A stretch of 64,000 bases of DNA from Sphaerosporella brunnea (Eukaryota > Ascomycota > Pezizomycetes > Pezizales > Pyronemataceae): positions 1 through 64,000 of the forward strand of contig VXIS01000187.1 in NCBI GenBank assembly GCA_008704415.1, written 5' to 3'. The translations under genes were made by a program, and so were the position numbers. Shown one piece after another: positions 31,561 to 43,862 of the stretch (position 1 is the first letter of the stretch; each line of letters opens with the position of its first letter). The notes beneath the pieces were generated by a model. It was not told the origin of the DNA and did no database searches. It saw only the letters and a list, made by a program, of their open reading frames with translations.

Positions 31561-33742
31561 ACGTGGCGGGTAACGTGCCCACCTCCGGAACTTGAGCAAA
31601 GCTCCTTTGCCTCCACAACTGTCCACACTCGCGGTCACACGAACACCAGCGCAAATCAGACATCAAGGGGGGTGACGAATCCCCTCACGACCCGCAGAGA
31701 TAGCTCCAATGGAGACGACACAGCAGCCTGCGCAGCGGCTGGTGGCACACCGATCACCGATAGGCTTTGGGCAGCCAAAGGTTGTGGGTAGACGTCCGAA
31801 CAGGCGGCTAAGGTGATTTGGTGATTCGCATCCTGCCACGCATCGTGGCCCGCCGCTTGCGCTGGTGCCCTAGGCAACCTGTCCGCACCGTCCGTCGTGG
31901 CTTTCAACGATAGCCAGGGACCCGTTTCCGAATGTGCCGGCGGGGGACGCGGATATGCGGCGTGTTTTTTGCCGTTTCCGTGTTTTTTTGCGGGCATTCG
32001 GTGATTGCTGGAGGAACCTCAAAAGCCGGTCAAGGGATGCGTATAGCCGCGCTTTGTCGGTAGGCGCAGTGAATCCTGCATCGGTTGGACTGTGTTCGTG
32101 GCGTGTGGCAGCGGCCCAACGGCTCACGCCCGCCTTTTGCTCCAGCCCTAGTTTGGCACAGGAGACATGCTCGCTCCCTCGTCACTCCGGCGGCTGAATA
32201 TATGCATTCAACCGATAATTTTGGGGTCTCGGTCGAGGAATGCCTGCTAAGTCATCGATTCATCATACGTAAAGTATGCGTGCCAATGCGAACCGTGCGT
32301 CTGCCTCACGCAACGGACGTGTTGGCAGTCGCGCAACATGTACGTCGCAGCGTTTATGCGTTATATGGGGCTAACCCTATCGACGGGCTGCACTGGATGC
32401 CGCTTGATATGGTCGCGTGCGGTCTGTACTCTGCAGAAGAGTGTGCGGGCTCACGCGATCAAGTGCACGGCTGTCCGGGTGAGAGCGGAGTCCATGCATC
32501 CCGGCCGAGTTCTCGCGAGCGACAGCCGGTGGCGCGGAGCCGATGCGCTGGACTGCAGTTTCGGCCGTCACAAAGGCCTGGCGGGTGGTGTGTGTTTGCC
32601 GTGCCAGGCGATGAGCAGCGCCGACTGATTCGGCAAGCCACGCTTCACGGTCGAGAACTCGTTCGGGACTGGTTGCATCTCTCCTGCTGTATTTACCGTG
32701 ATCCTGAAACTCGTTATTTTCCTCAGCGGCGTGATATCGTGTGATTGTGGGGTCATCGGGATGGCGCTTTCCTATCGGTGGATTCGTCTTGAGTTTTCGC
32801 ATCTTGTACATCATGCAGGCTGGTAGCGCTTGCTGATTTCTCTGCACATAAGGCTTCTCTGCGAGCATGATGGCGGACATCATCCAACCCTAACTCCTCG
32901 CCAATAGAAACCCCGTGATCTCGGCTATCCGGGCTTCGCTCGGGCCGAACCGTCCTGGCGCGGGAGCACCATAGCCGGTTTAGTTCATTTGGCGACGTTC
33001 ATATTTTCACTTGAGTTCTCCAAGCAACAATGATTTTGGGCACGTTGCAGGAGATGTTACCTGCGATATCGTGAGCGGCGGAGTCGGTGAACAGCATGCT
33101 TCACCATCCACGTGCCGCACGCACTTGAAGATGCGAAGACTGATGGTTGCCACACCAAGTACGCACCCGCTCTGGCGTCTTTTTCACCATGGGGTAGGAT
33201 TCTGTGGGTGTCGGGCTGTTGAACCCAAGCCGAACCCAGCATGAACCGGTGCCGACCGAACGTCCGACGACGATGACGATAAAGTTGGCGGCGATGCGGA
33301 CCCCGCCAGAGACGACGGGTAATGGAAACCTCATCGCTGGGGGCTCTGAGTGAGCACGGTTCCAGTTTGAACGTTGGAGGCTTTGGTCCGCATCGGGACG
33401 GAGCGATGTCCCCCCGACGCTCATCACGGAGGGAGCGTAAACAGAAAGGCATGGGCTACAGGAGAGGACGGGGACGTTCCCGGGGAAAGCCACCGCAGCC
33501 TTGAGGGTCCGGATGTCTTTTCGTGGCTGGTGTTGATGTAAGCATGTGGCTCGCACTGCGACAGTACTTTTGCGCTATTGCACCTTGTATAGTTGTGGGT
33601 AATTGTGTGGCGGTGCGTGTGGCGCAAAAGATTGGTGGCTGCAGGGTGTTACGCACAATGATTTGTCAGCCAATGACACAGATCTGATCGATAAGACTGA
33701 TAAGATTGTCTGGTACCTAGCAACGACAGAGCGGCAACCACA
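31561..33742. other. No gene recognised
   Basis: Frames of up to about 220 codons (32085-32744 plus, 32377-32883 minus) overlap in antisense and lack motifs, so I cannot choose between them. No element ends were found. Confidence 0.35.
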
Positions 33743-36250
33743 ATGACAACAACAACAACAACAACAACACCAACCCCAGCAACGACAACGCAAACAACAA
33801 CAACGACGCTGCATCGCGATCCCACCATCCACCTCGACAACAACACCCACATTCGCGCCGTTACCAATTTAGCGATGTCATTCACGTCGTCCTCGCTGTC
33901 CCGAAAGCGGTCGCGCCTCGAAGAAGAAGAGCACGCGCCGTCGCGTCGTCGCGCGCCCGCCCCCCACATCCCCCGTAGCGCGACCGAACATGTATACACC
34001 GCGACAGCGAGACGCCACCGCCGCTCGCCCCGTTTCTCTTCCAACCCGGTTTTGGTCGCCAGCCAGGCGGTGCATTCCGCCCCAGCAGAGGTATCCGCGT
34101 TCGTGACGCCGCGCCGACCAAGCTTTGTCTGTGCTCCCACGATGCAGTCCACTCCCATCACGCGCAACTCCGGCAACGTGCACGCGCTGTCTACCAGCGA
34201 AAGCCCTTTTCGCGCCCCTCCCTCCAATACCGTTCGTTCGTAGATGGATCTGCTGCTGCTCGATGAGCTTCGCGGCCACGTCGAGTTTGGATGCGACGCG
34301 CTGTGGGACCGCTTCGATGTCGACACGTTCGATCACCTGTCTACCCAGGCGACAGCGATGGGCTTGCACGACGGTTATCGGTGGACCGACTGGCCGCAGA
34401 TCGCGTGCGAAAGCAATGTTCTGTCGTTCCTGGAGCATGTTTTCCACGAGTTATCCCCTTTCATACCCGCAGAGCTGACGACGTACCGATTTATCCCGTC
34501 GGGTCGTGTCCCACTTCGCAACGGCGACTGCCCCCGCAAGACCGACCTCGTCTTTGCTACTACCTTCGGTTCCGTCCGGAATCCTTTCCCGTCGTCGTCG
34601 GACGCGGCGCCGTCGTGGGCAGATGTCCGGGTGATCGGCGAGCTCAAGGCAAATCCCGAGAAATCCGACAACGACTCCACCGTCGTGCAAGTCGCCAACT
34701 ACGTCCGCGAGGTCTTTGGCAACCAGCCGGGGCGTCGGTGGGTGATGTGTTTTACCCTGTGCGGCAAGGAGCTTCGAATATGGCAGTTTGACCGCGGTGG
34801 TGCTGTTGGCTCCACCATCATCAACATCGACGTCGAGTGGAAGCTCTTCCTGCGTACCTTCTTTTCCTTCGCTACTCTCGATCCAACATCGGCCGGGTTT
34901 GACCCTACCATCCGCTGCGTCATGCATGGCTGGGAAGACACTTTCGACCCCACGCTTGCCGCATACTCGCCCGAGCCGTCTCGTCCCTTCATCTGAGTTC
35001 CCGCTGCGATCCGGGGCGCGCCGCCCACAGCCACCACCGTGCTGCCCCCTTCCATCGCACCTTTCCACCCAGCAACATGGTCGCGCGTCGAGCTGCAGCC
35101 TAGTTCGATGGCGAAGCGGTGGGCTATCATCACGCGCACCGGACTCTGCTCCCGAGCCAGGCTGTGGGGTACCGAAGACTGGACATATGTAGTCAAAGAC
35201 CAATGGCGAGCACCGGAGCGCGGACCCGAAGGCGACCTGATCCGACAATGCTCATGTTTAGATGCAAGCGGCCTCCCGCGCTGCATCTGGCACGGGGATA
35301 TCCGTGTGTTCCAAAACGGCATTCCGGCGGGCGAAGGTATTCCCTCTCTCGGCATTCCTGCGCGCGAAGATATTGCCTCTCTCCGGCCCCGGTCCGCAGG
35401 CCCTGGGGCGACTCGGCCCGCTGCGCTGACAGCTCTACACTTGCGCAAGGTCTCCGGCAACAGCCACTACCTCCTGCGCGCTGGCTGTCATGTCCAAAAC
35501 CGTGTTCACTCGCGTCTCCTCATTTCCCCCGCTGGCATCTCGCTGAACCGCTTCTCGAGCTATAGCAACCTCCTCACCGCCCTGCGTGACGCCATCTCAA
35601 GCCAGCGCCACATGTTCTACGCCCACCAGATCCTGCATCGCGACGTCAGCGTCAACAACGTGATCCTCTGCACGCCTCTCAGCGGCCCGGCCGCCGGAGT
35701 CCTCATCGACTTCGACCTCGCCATTTCCACCACCCGCACGACCACCTCCGGCGCGACGCAGCGCACCGGCACATTCGATTTCATGGCGCACGAGATCCTG
35801 GAGAACCCGCAGACGCCGCACACACCTCTCCACGACCTCGAAAGCTTCTTCTACGTGCTCCTCTGGCTGGCTATCCACTACGACCGCAGCGGCGGCCGCC
35901 GCGACCCCCCGCCGCGGGAAACTGTTTTCCCTGAACCACAGCTGGGCGATGCCAACCCCTACATGACTGCGGCGTTGGCGAAGTGTCGATACAGAGACCC
36001 CGACGACTTCCGGCAAAAGGTCCTGCCGACTATTCACCCGGATGCCAACTGTCTGCGCAAGGTATTGCGCAGGTGGCATAGGGTGCTGTTTTTTCGCAAT
36101 CAGGACGCCGGGTGGGAGTCGACCGATGATGAGGACGAGGACGATGACGAATTGGACCCAACGCGTGATGTTGAGAGGCGCTGGACGGAGACATATGATG
36201 CGGTGCTGGCGCTCCTGCAAGAGGGCATCGATGCACTGGCCGGCAGGTGA
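33743..36250 (+). pseudogene. FunK1-type fungal protein kinase gene, two in-frame stops
   Basis: A single frame of 836 codons is open except for TAG at 34241-34243 and TGA at 34994-34996. ATG 33743 begins a poly-Thr tract and a Ser/Arg-rich leader (SLSRKRSRLEEEE). From 34244 the FunK1 N-terminal domain follows (GYRWTDWP, PSGRVPLRNGDC, VIGELKANPEKSDN, GRRWVMCFTLCGKELRIW). The kinase lobe shows the lysine step YVVKDQW (about 35190), the catalytic loop HRDVSVNN (35636), the metal-binding IDFDLAI (35705), GTFDFMAHEIL (35770) and HDLESFFYVLLWL. An acidic tail (DDEDEDDDELD) ends it. DFD instead of DFG is usual in FunK1. The family's role is poorly known. No canonical intron with matching phase removes either stop, so the gene is a young pseudogene or needs recoding. 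Confidence 0.85.
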
Positions 36251-37559
36251 GGTCGCGCGACCGGCGTGAGATGCAGGGTGATTATCATTCTGGGGTATTC
36301 AAGGCGCAATTTAACGTGCACTGAGCGCCGAAGGGCTTATGGCACAAGGACGGGGATGGATGGAGCGTGCCGGTTTCGGTGAAGGGAGAGGACGTTAGTG
36401 AGTGCGGCGGGCCCGTGTCGGTGAAGGGAGAGTTGGCCGGTTGGTGCGCATATCATTGGTAGAGTAATGCTAGGAAACGATGGGGCTGGCGGCGCGGGCT
36501 GGATATGGTAGAGTCAGGACTGGGCTGAGCGGTCGACCAACCGCGAGGATACGAAAAGACAACAGTGAAACGGCCAGGAAAATTGGGCGGATGGGGTGGC
36601 GGGTACTGGGTGGCGGTGATTGGAATACTGTCGGAAGGAAGGGATGTGTAGGATAGTGGTGGATATAGAGACGCGCTGTATGGTTTATCGCACTCCTGAT
36701 AAAAACGACATCAGCTGGCGTGCATCTAAACAGCACTTGTGTGACTTCCAGGCGCTGTGTCGGGACGCCAAAGAGACCGTTGCTACTCACAGGCTGATCC
36801 CCAGCCGCGCACGTATAGATGCTTGTTTGTGGCATAGACAAACTATCTATCCCGCCATTATCGCGGGAATGTCGCCCACTGGTATGCCAACGCGCCAATG
36901 TCAAAGAGGGTTTGCTACGTCCCCGTTCCGTGCCACCACCCTCCGCTGGTAGGAGCCTCGCTCATCCGGTCAGTCACAGCCGCGTGTGAGCCGGCGGCGG
37001 CGGGGGAAGGGGGGGTGGGGGGAATCCAACACGAGCTGGAGAGGAAGTGAAAGTTGCATCCCTGTCAACTTTGATGCTTCAATCGTGCGCAACAGAGGAT
37101 TCCAAAAAACATGTGTTCTGTCCGGGGGGTGACTGGGCATGCGTCTGACGATAGCGGTCGTGGGAGAGTTCAACAAATCCGGAGTTCAACGCGTTTGAAT
37201 CACACCGGATCTGGCGGGGACTGGCTGGTATGCAGTCCGAGGGATGATGGGATGATGGGATGATGGAGCGACTTCCAAGCGCCTCGTGACTCTGGTGCCC
37301 GCGCGAAGCTGAAATCCGCGGACAGCTGGAATATGCCGGGCTCGTTCCGGTGTGCAGTAGACCGCGCCGTCGCTGGGAGGGGGGAGATATCACGCGCTCG
37401 CTGCGGCGGCTTTTGATGCCGATGGACCTCCAAGCGGACGGAGCTTTGTGCTGGCTGAGCGAACACCGGCGGCCGCGAGGGTGGTTGGTAAGCCACGGGG
37501 TGCGGGGTTGGAAGTGTTTACCGTCGTCACACGCGCTTGATGGCGTGGCCTGGGAGTGG
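36251..37559. other. No gene recognised
   Basis: Two copies of a gtcggtgaagggagag-like phrase lie at about 36376 and 36417. There are G-runs near 37005-37020 and gggatgat repeats at 37240-37265. No exon is supported. Confidence 0.4.
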
Positions 37560-37910
37560 CGGGGTAGGTGAGGCAACTTGAGGGTAGAAATGGAGAATGG
37601 GGGTAGGCGTGGTTTGGGCTGGCTGTTGTGGGGCTGTGAGTGTTCGCCACACAAGAGTGGCAAGGGATACTGGGTCCGCGGTTGTGAGGTTCAGCACACT
37701 GACGGAATATAAAAGGGCAGGAATTCTGACTAGTGAATCGTAGGAGTGGGGGAGTTGCCTCGCATCCATGTTCCAAACGACCGGGAACAGAGCGAGGGCG
37801 GGTGATTGGGAGTTCTGGGGGAACGCCAGTTGGGGAAATATTGAGGATGATGGAAGCTGCCAGGGCGACTATCGCCAGTATCTGTGCACTGAGGGGCGGA
37901 GAAGCTTCAG
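37560..37910 (+). repeat. Diverged repeat P1, copy 1 (partner 39500-39830)
   Basis: Blocks such as gttcgccacac, ggatccgcc- or gggtccgcgg-like, aggttcagcac and a TATA-like gaatataaaag follow in the same order as in 39500-39830, in direct orientation about 1.9 kb apart. The paired arrangement recalls LTRs, but no clean TG...CA ends were found. Confidence 0.45.
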
Positions 37911-37949
37911 TGCAACGCCGGTGCTGCCTGCCAGCGTATGGTTCCTGAA

Positions 37950-38770
37950 TATTATCCTCCTATGCTGACATCGCTTGGTTTTCGTGCGCAGGTAACGTCG
38001 CGGTCACGGATCTATTGGATCTCCACGGATGTCTATCCTTGATGACCGGTGCCGTGCTGGCTACAAAGTGTGCAAGATTCCGGGATGCCTCGAGTAACAG
38101 TGTTCATCTTTGAACCCGGACGCGCAGCCTATTTTTGTTGACTCACTACAGTCCGGAACACGTTCTCACGCACCAACCGTCGAGCGATTGCAGTGGATGG
38201 TGTGGCCCCTCGGGCGGCTAGCGCTACAGCCCATGTGGAGCTTTCTGATTGGTCCTGGAGATGGAGGCCGCAAAGAAAACCCCCTATGACTGCGCCACCT
38301 AGGTACTTTGCCGCGCGTCAGGTTTCGGTTCCTCGCGTAATCTTTCAAGGGCGGTATGCGCGGTGTGGGCAGTGCTGATGGAGTTATGATGGAATGCCTC
38401 AGGGTAACGAGACACCTAAGCGGAGGAGGGGGCGTGCGGTGGTTTGTTTTGTTTTAATCATAATGCATTCGATCGCATGCGATCGTGGGATATATAAGAG
38501 GAGGGAGACGGTGCTACCACTTAGGCCTAGTCCGGCTCTCTCAAGAAAAACAAAGCAAGGAAATCGCAAATTATATACACAAAAGACTGTTGCCACCTGC
38601 CGCTGCTCGTACGCATAAATGGTACCTCTACGTCTCTCCTCCTGGGATGGCGACCACTCCTTGGACTAAGCGGCGGCTATGGCATGCCAACGTGTACCTC
38701 ATGTTTGATTAACTTTACAAACGTTCTCAAGCCTACCGGTTTACCTCCATGTACGTATTGGTCGATGAAT
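37950..38770 (+). repeat. Diverged repeat P2, copy 1 (partner 42385-43745)
   Basis: The copy aligns with 42385-42890 over gcttggttttcgtgcgcagg, cacggatctat, taacagtgtt, ggaacacgt, ccacctaggt and gtgggcagtgctga. It aligns again with 43640-43745 over gccaacgtgtacc, acgttct and catgtacg. The partner has about 0.75 kb extra and this copy has a LINE 3' end inserted at 38442. The nature of the repeat is unknown. Confidence 0.55.
38442..38580 (-). mobile_element. LINE-type 3' end with variant hairpin
   Basis: A T-rich run, then gttttaatcataatgcattc, then a palindrome at 38470-38485 (cgatcgcatgcgatcg), then a 3' UTR-like block ending caaggaaatcgc as in the other copies (compare ctaaggaaatcgc near 1030 and caaggaaatcgc near 56930). 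Two stem pairs differ from the usual hairpin, changed on both arms. No ORF2 coding follows, so it is a strongly truncated copy of a related LINE or a LINE-dependent short element. Confidence 0.6.
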
Positions 38771-39499
38771 TCATGGTTTGCTTGCACAAGCCCCTCCCAG
38801 CATACAGTCACGATACCTGACAAACCTCTCAAGCAACGCGTTGCGTTCCACTGGCTGGCCAACCATCAATACAGGTATGACATTTATCCGACAGTCAATC
38901 AAATTGGACCGGACCCGGTACCACAGCTTGTTGGCCTTACTGCTGCCGCAACCGTGGTTTGCCACATGTGGAACCGGCTTCCTCAGTGTAGGCATTCTGC
39001 TGCATGTTTAAAGATCTGCTACACGACAAGATCACTTACCTCAAGAACCTAAACACCGAGGTGGCAGTGCTCCTCATCCCAGCTTCGCTCAGTTTCCAGA
39101 CAAGCTGAACATCGACAAAAGTCACGTTAAAAGATGTGGATATCATTTAACAAGGACAGCAGTCATCCAGGACCAATATGTCACGGAACAGGGTGCTGGG
39201 TTGGGGCTGTGCCCGGGCTGTGCGTGTTAAGATATGGCGACGCTGATTCCCACGCCCGACGAGGAATGCGTTTGCGACCAATGCTTGTGCGCGCTGACGT
39301 AGCCTTGTGCTGCGTGAACACTGGCCGGGGGTTGGCAAATAGTTTGCAAGGGAGGGGTTCGCGCGGGGGGGGGGTAGGTAATTCAGACTATTGTCCAGCG
39401 GCCAACACCCTGGATTCACGGCCTGGCCTTGAGAAACAGAGCGGCAACTGTCGAGTGTGCGTGCTCGGTTAGGCAAAGGCAGTCAGAGGGCAGAAACGA
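38771..39499. other. No gene recognised
   Basis: Short overlapping frames only. A run of ten Gs lies near 39365. Nothing is supported. Confidence 0.4.
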
Positions 39500-39830
39500 T
39501 GAATACACTGCCTTCCGCGGTGCGTGGGGGTGAGTTTGCACTAGCTTCGTGGTTGTGCGGTGATGGGGCAGTGTTCGCCAAACGATGGTTCCTGTTGGTT
39601 GGCAGGGAATAATGGATCCGCCGTTGGCAGGTTCAGCACTGAGGAATATTAAACGTGTGCAATTCCGGCCAGTGGATGATTGCACGTGGAGTGTCCTGTG
39701 CCGTGGGCGGGCATAGATGGGCACAGCGGTTCCAAAAGATTGGGGGAAAGGACATAGGGCCTTCTGTGCATAATGGAAGCCGCGAGTGTAGGTATAGCAA
39801 GTATGTGTTCCATGTAGGAATTGATATACG
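39500..39830 (+). repeat. Diverged repeat P1, copy 2
   Basis: The partner of 37560-37910, in the same orientation, with gttcgccaaac, ggatccgccg, caggttcagcac and gaatattaaacg in order. See that entry for interpretation. Confidence 0.45.
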
Positions 39831-39839
39831 CCGAGCCGG

Positions 39840-40130
39840 CTCGAGCTAAAAACTCCAGTCTCAAGCACAGCCGAACGTAGCCTGACCGTTCCGCGAGCAG
39901 AGCCGCAACGAGCCTGTTGCCTGAAGAGCTGAGCTGGGCTTTTGCTAGTCCCTGTTGCCTGACGAGCGGGGCTTTTGTTGAGCCTTTTGCGACAGCTGGC
40001 CAGGTAGCGGAAGCCATTCCGCGGGCGGGGCGAAGATGAAAAGGACGGGCCCAACGGGGGTTGATCCAGAACATTCTGTGGAATTCCATCAGCGCGAACC
40101 ACAAGTAACCTGACACCAGCGCATCATCTC
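39840..40130 (-). repeat. Repeat R1, uninterrupted copy
   Basis: The reverse complement matches the two halves of the copy at 95-890 across the point where element H1-a is inserted there. It therefore represents the empty site. It carries two tcaggcaacagg motifs and gctcgagct-like words near 39840. Confidence 0.6.
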
Positions 40131-40171
40131 TAACCAACTCCTCACCACTCCCGCGTTCTCAAATACACCCA

Positions 40172-40527
40172 CCATGCTGGAAATGGGGCTACAGTGAGTG
40201 ATAGCACATGCTGGGAGTAGTGATGGCTGGTGGTGGAAGTGGGCAATGAGTGATGAGGCGTGCTGGTAATGTGCCGCCAGTGACCGCTCGTGCTTGAATA
40301 GTGGTCTATCATGGCGGAACGAGTGGTAGCTCGTGCTGGAAATGGGCACTGAGTGATGGCGCGTGCTGGAAATAGTGATGGCTGGTGATGGAAATAGTGA
40401 TAAACGGTGATGATTTCGAGCACGACCCATCACTATTTCCCGCACGAGCCATCACTCATTGCCCATTTCCGGCACGAGCCATCACTATTTCCAGCACGAG
40501 CGATCACTCTTTGCCCATCGCGACCCC
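40172..40527. repeat. Palindromic minisatellite locus 1
   Basis: Units of the type gctggaaatgggcactgagt and ggaaatagtgatggct run forward to about 40400. The inverse units (ccatcactatttcc, cagcacgagc) then run on to 40527, so the locus can fold into a long hairpin. It starts like locus 2 with gctggaaatggggctacagt, and the centre (gataaacggtgatgatttcg) is the inverse of the centre of locus 2. Confidence 0.8.
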
Positions 40528-41464
40528 CGAGCTATTTGCAAAGCATGTGCGGACCGGATCCCGGCGCGGCGTTGTATGGGCACAATCGAATTCAAGCGGA
40601 TCAGCGGGAAATGGGGCAACTCCCACAGTGACCGCGGTTCTGTTTGTGACAGAGAACGGACCGCGGGGTTTACCAGATGTGCACCGCAGAGCTGGCAACG
40701 TGCGAACCCTCAGTGCGCTGAAATATTCCAATTTTGATGCCTTCCTTTGCAAGCGCCGGATTATCTTTCGAGAACTCGTGGGGACAGGATCTCCCGCTGC
40801 ATTGGAGGTTCAAATTGCGATCAACCTGGCAGCAAGGCTTGCACGTAGACGAAGAAAAAAAGGCAGCAGCAGCGGCGGAATGTCCTCCTAAACACAACAA
40901 CGCACACTGTGCAGTGATGTCACTGCTCAACAACCTGGGAACCGTACTGCGCTGATTACACACCACCATGAGCGCCTGGAACAACATGTGGTGATCCATC
41001 ACCCCGGGACCCCGGCGGCTGAGTCAGTTGAGAAACAACTGATGGCCATACTGCGGAACAATTTCCAGGAGACTGCAACTCCCGTGACCAAAGCTGCCGA
41101 GGTGGGTGCTTTGGGAGGATCGGTTGGTCAATCCTGCAAGCCAGAAGTAACCTTTTTGCTCTCTTCTGGCAAACGTGCCGCTGGTTAGGAGGTGTACAGT
41201 GCACATCGACCTGCAAATGCTACACGACGAACAGAACGATGAAATGAAGGCCAAACTGGCTTTTGATGCAGGAAACAGGCAGCGCATACGTGGAATACTT
41301 GCAGCGCATACCGTGCGTGCTACCTGAAATTGACGTCACGGCCGGGGGCCATATTGAAATACACCGACACAGTCCCTAAAGGTTAACAAATGCGAGGATG
41401 GCCATGCAGCTTGACCCACGTTGCAAAGCCCATAAAATATCTAAAATAGGATGGCCTACGGCTG
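40528..41464. other. No gene recognised
   Basis: Short plus-strand frames are present without motifs. This may be decayed 5' sequence of the hAT transposase whose C-terminal relic follows at 41640, but I cannot show it. Confidence 0.35.
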
Positions 41465-41639
41465 ATGTTGAGTATCACCACCGTCCTGAAGAAAGTCTAT
41501 CAGCATCAGTATCAAGCAATCGCCACTAGCCAGGTCAAGCACCATCAGGTTTCGCTCGCCTCTAACGATGCGGCTCTGTTAAAGGTTTTTGGGGACATCA
41601 ACCGGGCTAAACCCCAGGGCAACAGTGAAACAGTCCAGA

Positions 41640-41875
41640 AACCACCTGCTATCCATGACTATCCTGCCATCGCCGCCTCCAGTGTTCCGAGCGAGCAGCT
41701 CTTTCCCAGGATACAACAAAGACGGGAAACCGCATGCTCAATGAACGCAGCAGAGCAGATTTGCTGCTCAAATGCTGGCTCAATCACAAGAGCCTCGATG
41801 ACTGGGAACTTCACGGCACCAATGATAATCCTACAAACAGCATGGATGCGATTGAATGAGCATGCGGGAGGGAGA
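41640..41875 (+). pseudogene. hAT transposase C-terminal relic
   Basis: The plus strand reads YPAIAASSVPSEQLF and, after a one-base shift near 41707, NRMLNERSRADLLLKCWLNH and DDWELHG. This is the hAT dimerisation pattern (small residue, then S-x-P-S-E-x-x-F, then R-N-x-L ... L-L-K-x-W-L). The frame closes at TGA 41873-41875. Upstream catalytic parts were not recognised and no terminal repeats were found, so it is a relic of an independent hAT insertion. Confidence 0.65.
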
Positions 41876-42180
41876 TAGGGCCGTGCCGAGTGCTTAATGA
41901 CCAGTCAGAGCGAGGGTGCACCGTCCAGGCAGAGCGAGGGAAGGGCGGCCGTTCACATCACAGCTTACTCCAGGTCAAAGCACCTAGCAGGAGCGAATGC
42001 GGGCATGGTAACCATGATGATGGCCAGGAGTAACTTCCCGGGGGAGACCCCAAGGGCATAGAAGTAGAGCAGGAAACTGAGCTAAAAGCCTTGTATTGCA
42101 GATCAGATCTGTCGGATATATACAAGTATCGCGATGTCTCTAATTTCACTGTCTTCAACCACTTATTTACCGGCTCGTAC

Positions 42181-42310
42181 ATTGTAAATTGTATGGCAGT
42201 TCGAGACAATGCTCGAGCGTGTCAGGCATCGCTCTGCTTGACGGGCCTATGTGCTTACAAGCCAAGCGGGCTCAAGTCTCGGCTCGGCTTGGCTTGTGTC
42301 CATGCTGAGA
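42181..42310 (+). mobile_element. H4-like right-end fragment
   Basis: The stretch tatggcagttcgagac ... ggctcggcttggcttgtgtc follows the order of the right end of element H4-a (tatggcagctcgagc ... ggctcgtgtccataacta). It lacks a left partner and a duplication, so it is a remnant. Confidence 0.5.
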
Positions 42311-42384
42311 GCTGGAAAACCTGTACTTCCCAAACGAAGGCATGGGAGTCATGGTATGGTGAAGGCCGCGTGCCAGTGTGTAGT

Positions 42385-43745
42385 TCAGGAGGTTACCCTC
42401 GTATGCTGGAATCGTTTGGTTTTCGTGCGCAAGTATTGTGGCGGTGACGGATCTATCTGTCTCCCACGAATGTCTATCAATGGTGACCTACGCAGTGCCG
42501 GCTAGAATGTGCCCAGTACAAGAGTACTGGATGCATCAAATAACAGTGTTTATCGTTACAATACAGCACAGCAAGTTTTGTTAACTTACTACGGCGCGGA
42601 ACACGTACCCACGGATCAACCTGCAGAGCCGTTCGAGGGTATTGTGCGGCGCCCCGGCTGGCTGGCGCTTTGACGCTTCCCTACTGGGATCCGCAGGTTT
42701 TCAAACAGCTGGTAGTCATGGAGCTCGAGGCTGCCTAAAAAAGCCCTTTAAGCCTGAACCACCTAGGTTCTTTCCGGCGCCTTGGGTTTTACTTCCCCAG
42801 GTATTCTTTGACTGGCCGAACGCGTGGCGTGGGCGGTGCTGAAGCGGCCATGATGCCATGCCGCTGGGCAACGACACGCCTAGGAGGAGGCAACGAATTG
42901 TAATGGTGGAGCGATGGGGTGGTGAAGCCTACTGGAAATAGCAATACCAGGGAGCGCTATGTACTCCCATTCTCTGTGAATCTCGGCACCGAGATGCTAG
43001 TATTCGCGATTCCAGGGGCTGCTCACATCCCGTTGATCGGACGAGAGGAAAGAACAAAATGAATAATATGATTCCCGTGCTTGTGTCCATTCTGGGTCCT
43101 TTTCTGCGATGATTAGCGAGGGATAGGCACAGAACGTGGCCAGGATGAGCACTTTGAGGAACCGCAATTTAAAACCTCATGTCCAACTGTACCCCCGCTC
43201 TTAGCAGCCCGCTGTTGGACTGCCAAGATCCGCAGCTCGCCCCCTACCCTTTATCCTAGTAGCACCTGTTGGCCATCCTCATTCTGCCTGCAATCATTCC
43301 CCCCGGATCTACTATTCAGCTGAGCTGTGGAGGGTATCAAGATCGTCCTACTCTGTTCTATAAACCCCGGCTCACAAGGTTAGCCACCAACAGCAAAGTG
43401 TACGCCCACAAAACGTGATGCAAAAAGCACCCGGTTCAAGGGCAAAAGTGGGTTGACGTTAAATCAGATGAAGCGGGAGTTTGGTTTGTAATTGTAATAT
43501 ATATGCGGGTACATCTATCGCCAGCAGTTCCAGACTACCAGAAGCACAACGGGCTGAATATAGACCATCCTAATGGCAAGGACTTGCTTCGACCAAATTA
43601 AACGGTGCCTGCACCTCTCGCATGAGAATACGCCCACCACTACTTCAACTGGGCGGCGACTATGGTATGCCAACGTGTACCCTGTCCTGAATCAACTTTG
43701 AAAACGTTCTGAACTCTAGAGGCTTCCCTCCAGGCATGTACGGCA
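42385..43745 (+). repeat. Diverged repeat P2, copy 2
   Basis: The partner of 37950-38770. The homologous parts are 42385-42890 and 43640-43745. The intervening 43 kb segment is not seen in copy 1 and shows no gene. Confidence 0.5.
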
Positions 43746-43862
43746 ATATAGAGTCCGAGTGAGGAGGGCTACTAGAACCTAGATAGACCTTGAGGGTCGA
43801 CTCGCGCGCTACTCAAATCAAATAAATGAACTGCAGAGGCCACATTGACCAAGACTAACCAA

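Noticed and set aside
32085..32883. Overlapping frames of 219 and 168 codons on opposite strands
   Set aside because: There is no motif, no splice support and no way to choose a strand.
34978..35030. A 53-nt intron (GTCTCG...CACAG) removing the TGA in the kinase gene
   Set aside because: The donor is not canonical and splicing would shift the kinase lobe out of frame.
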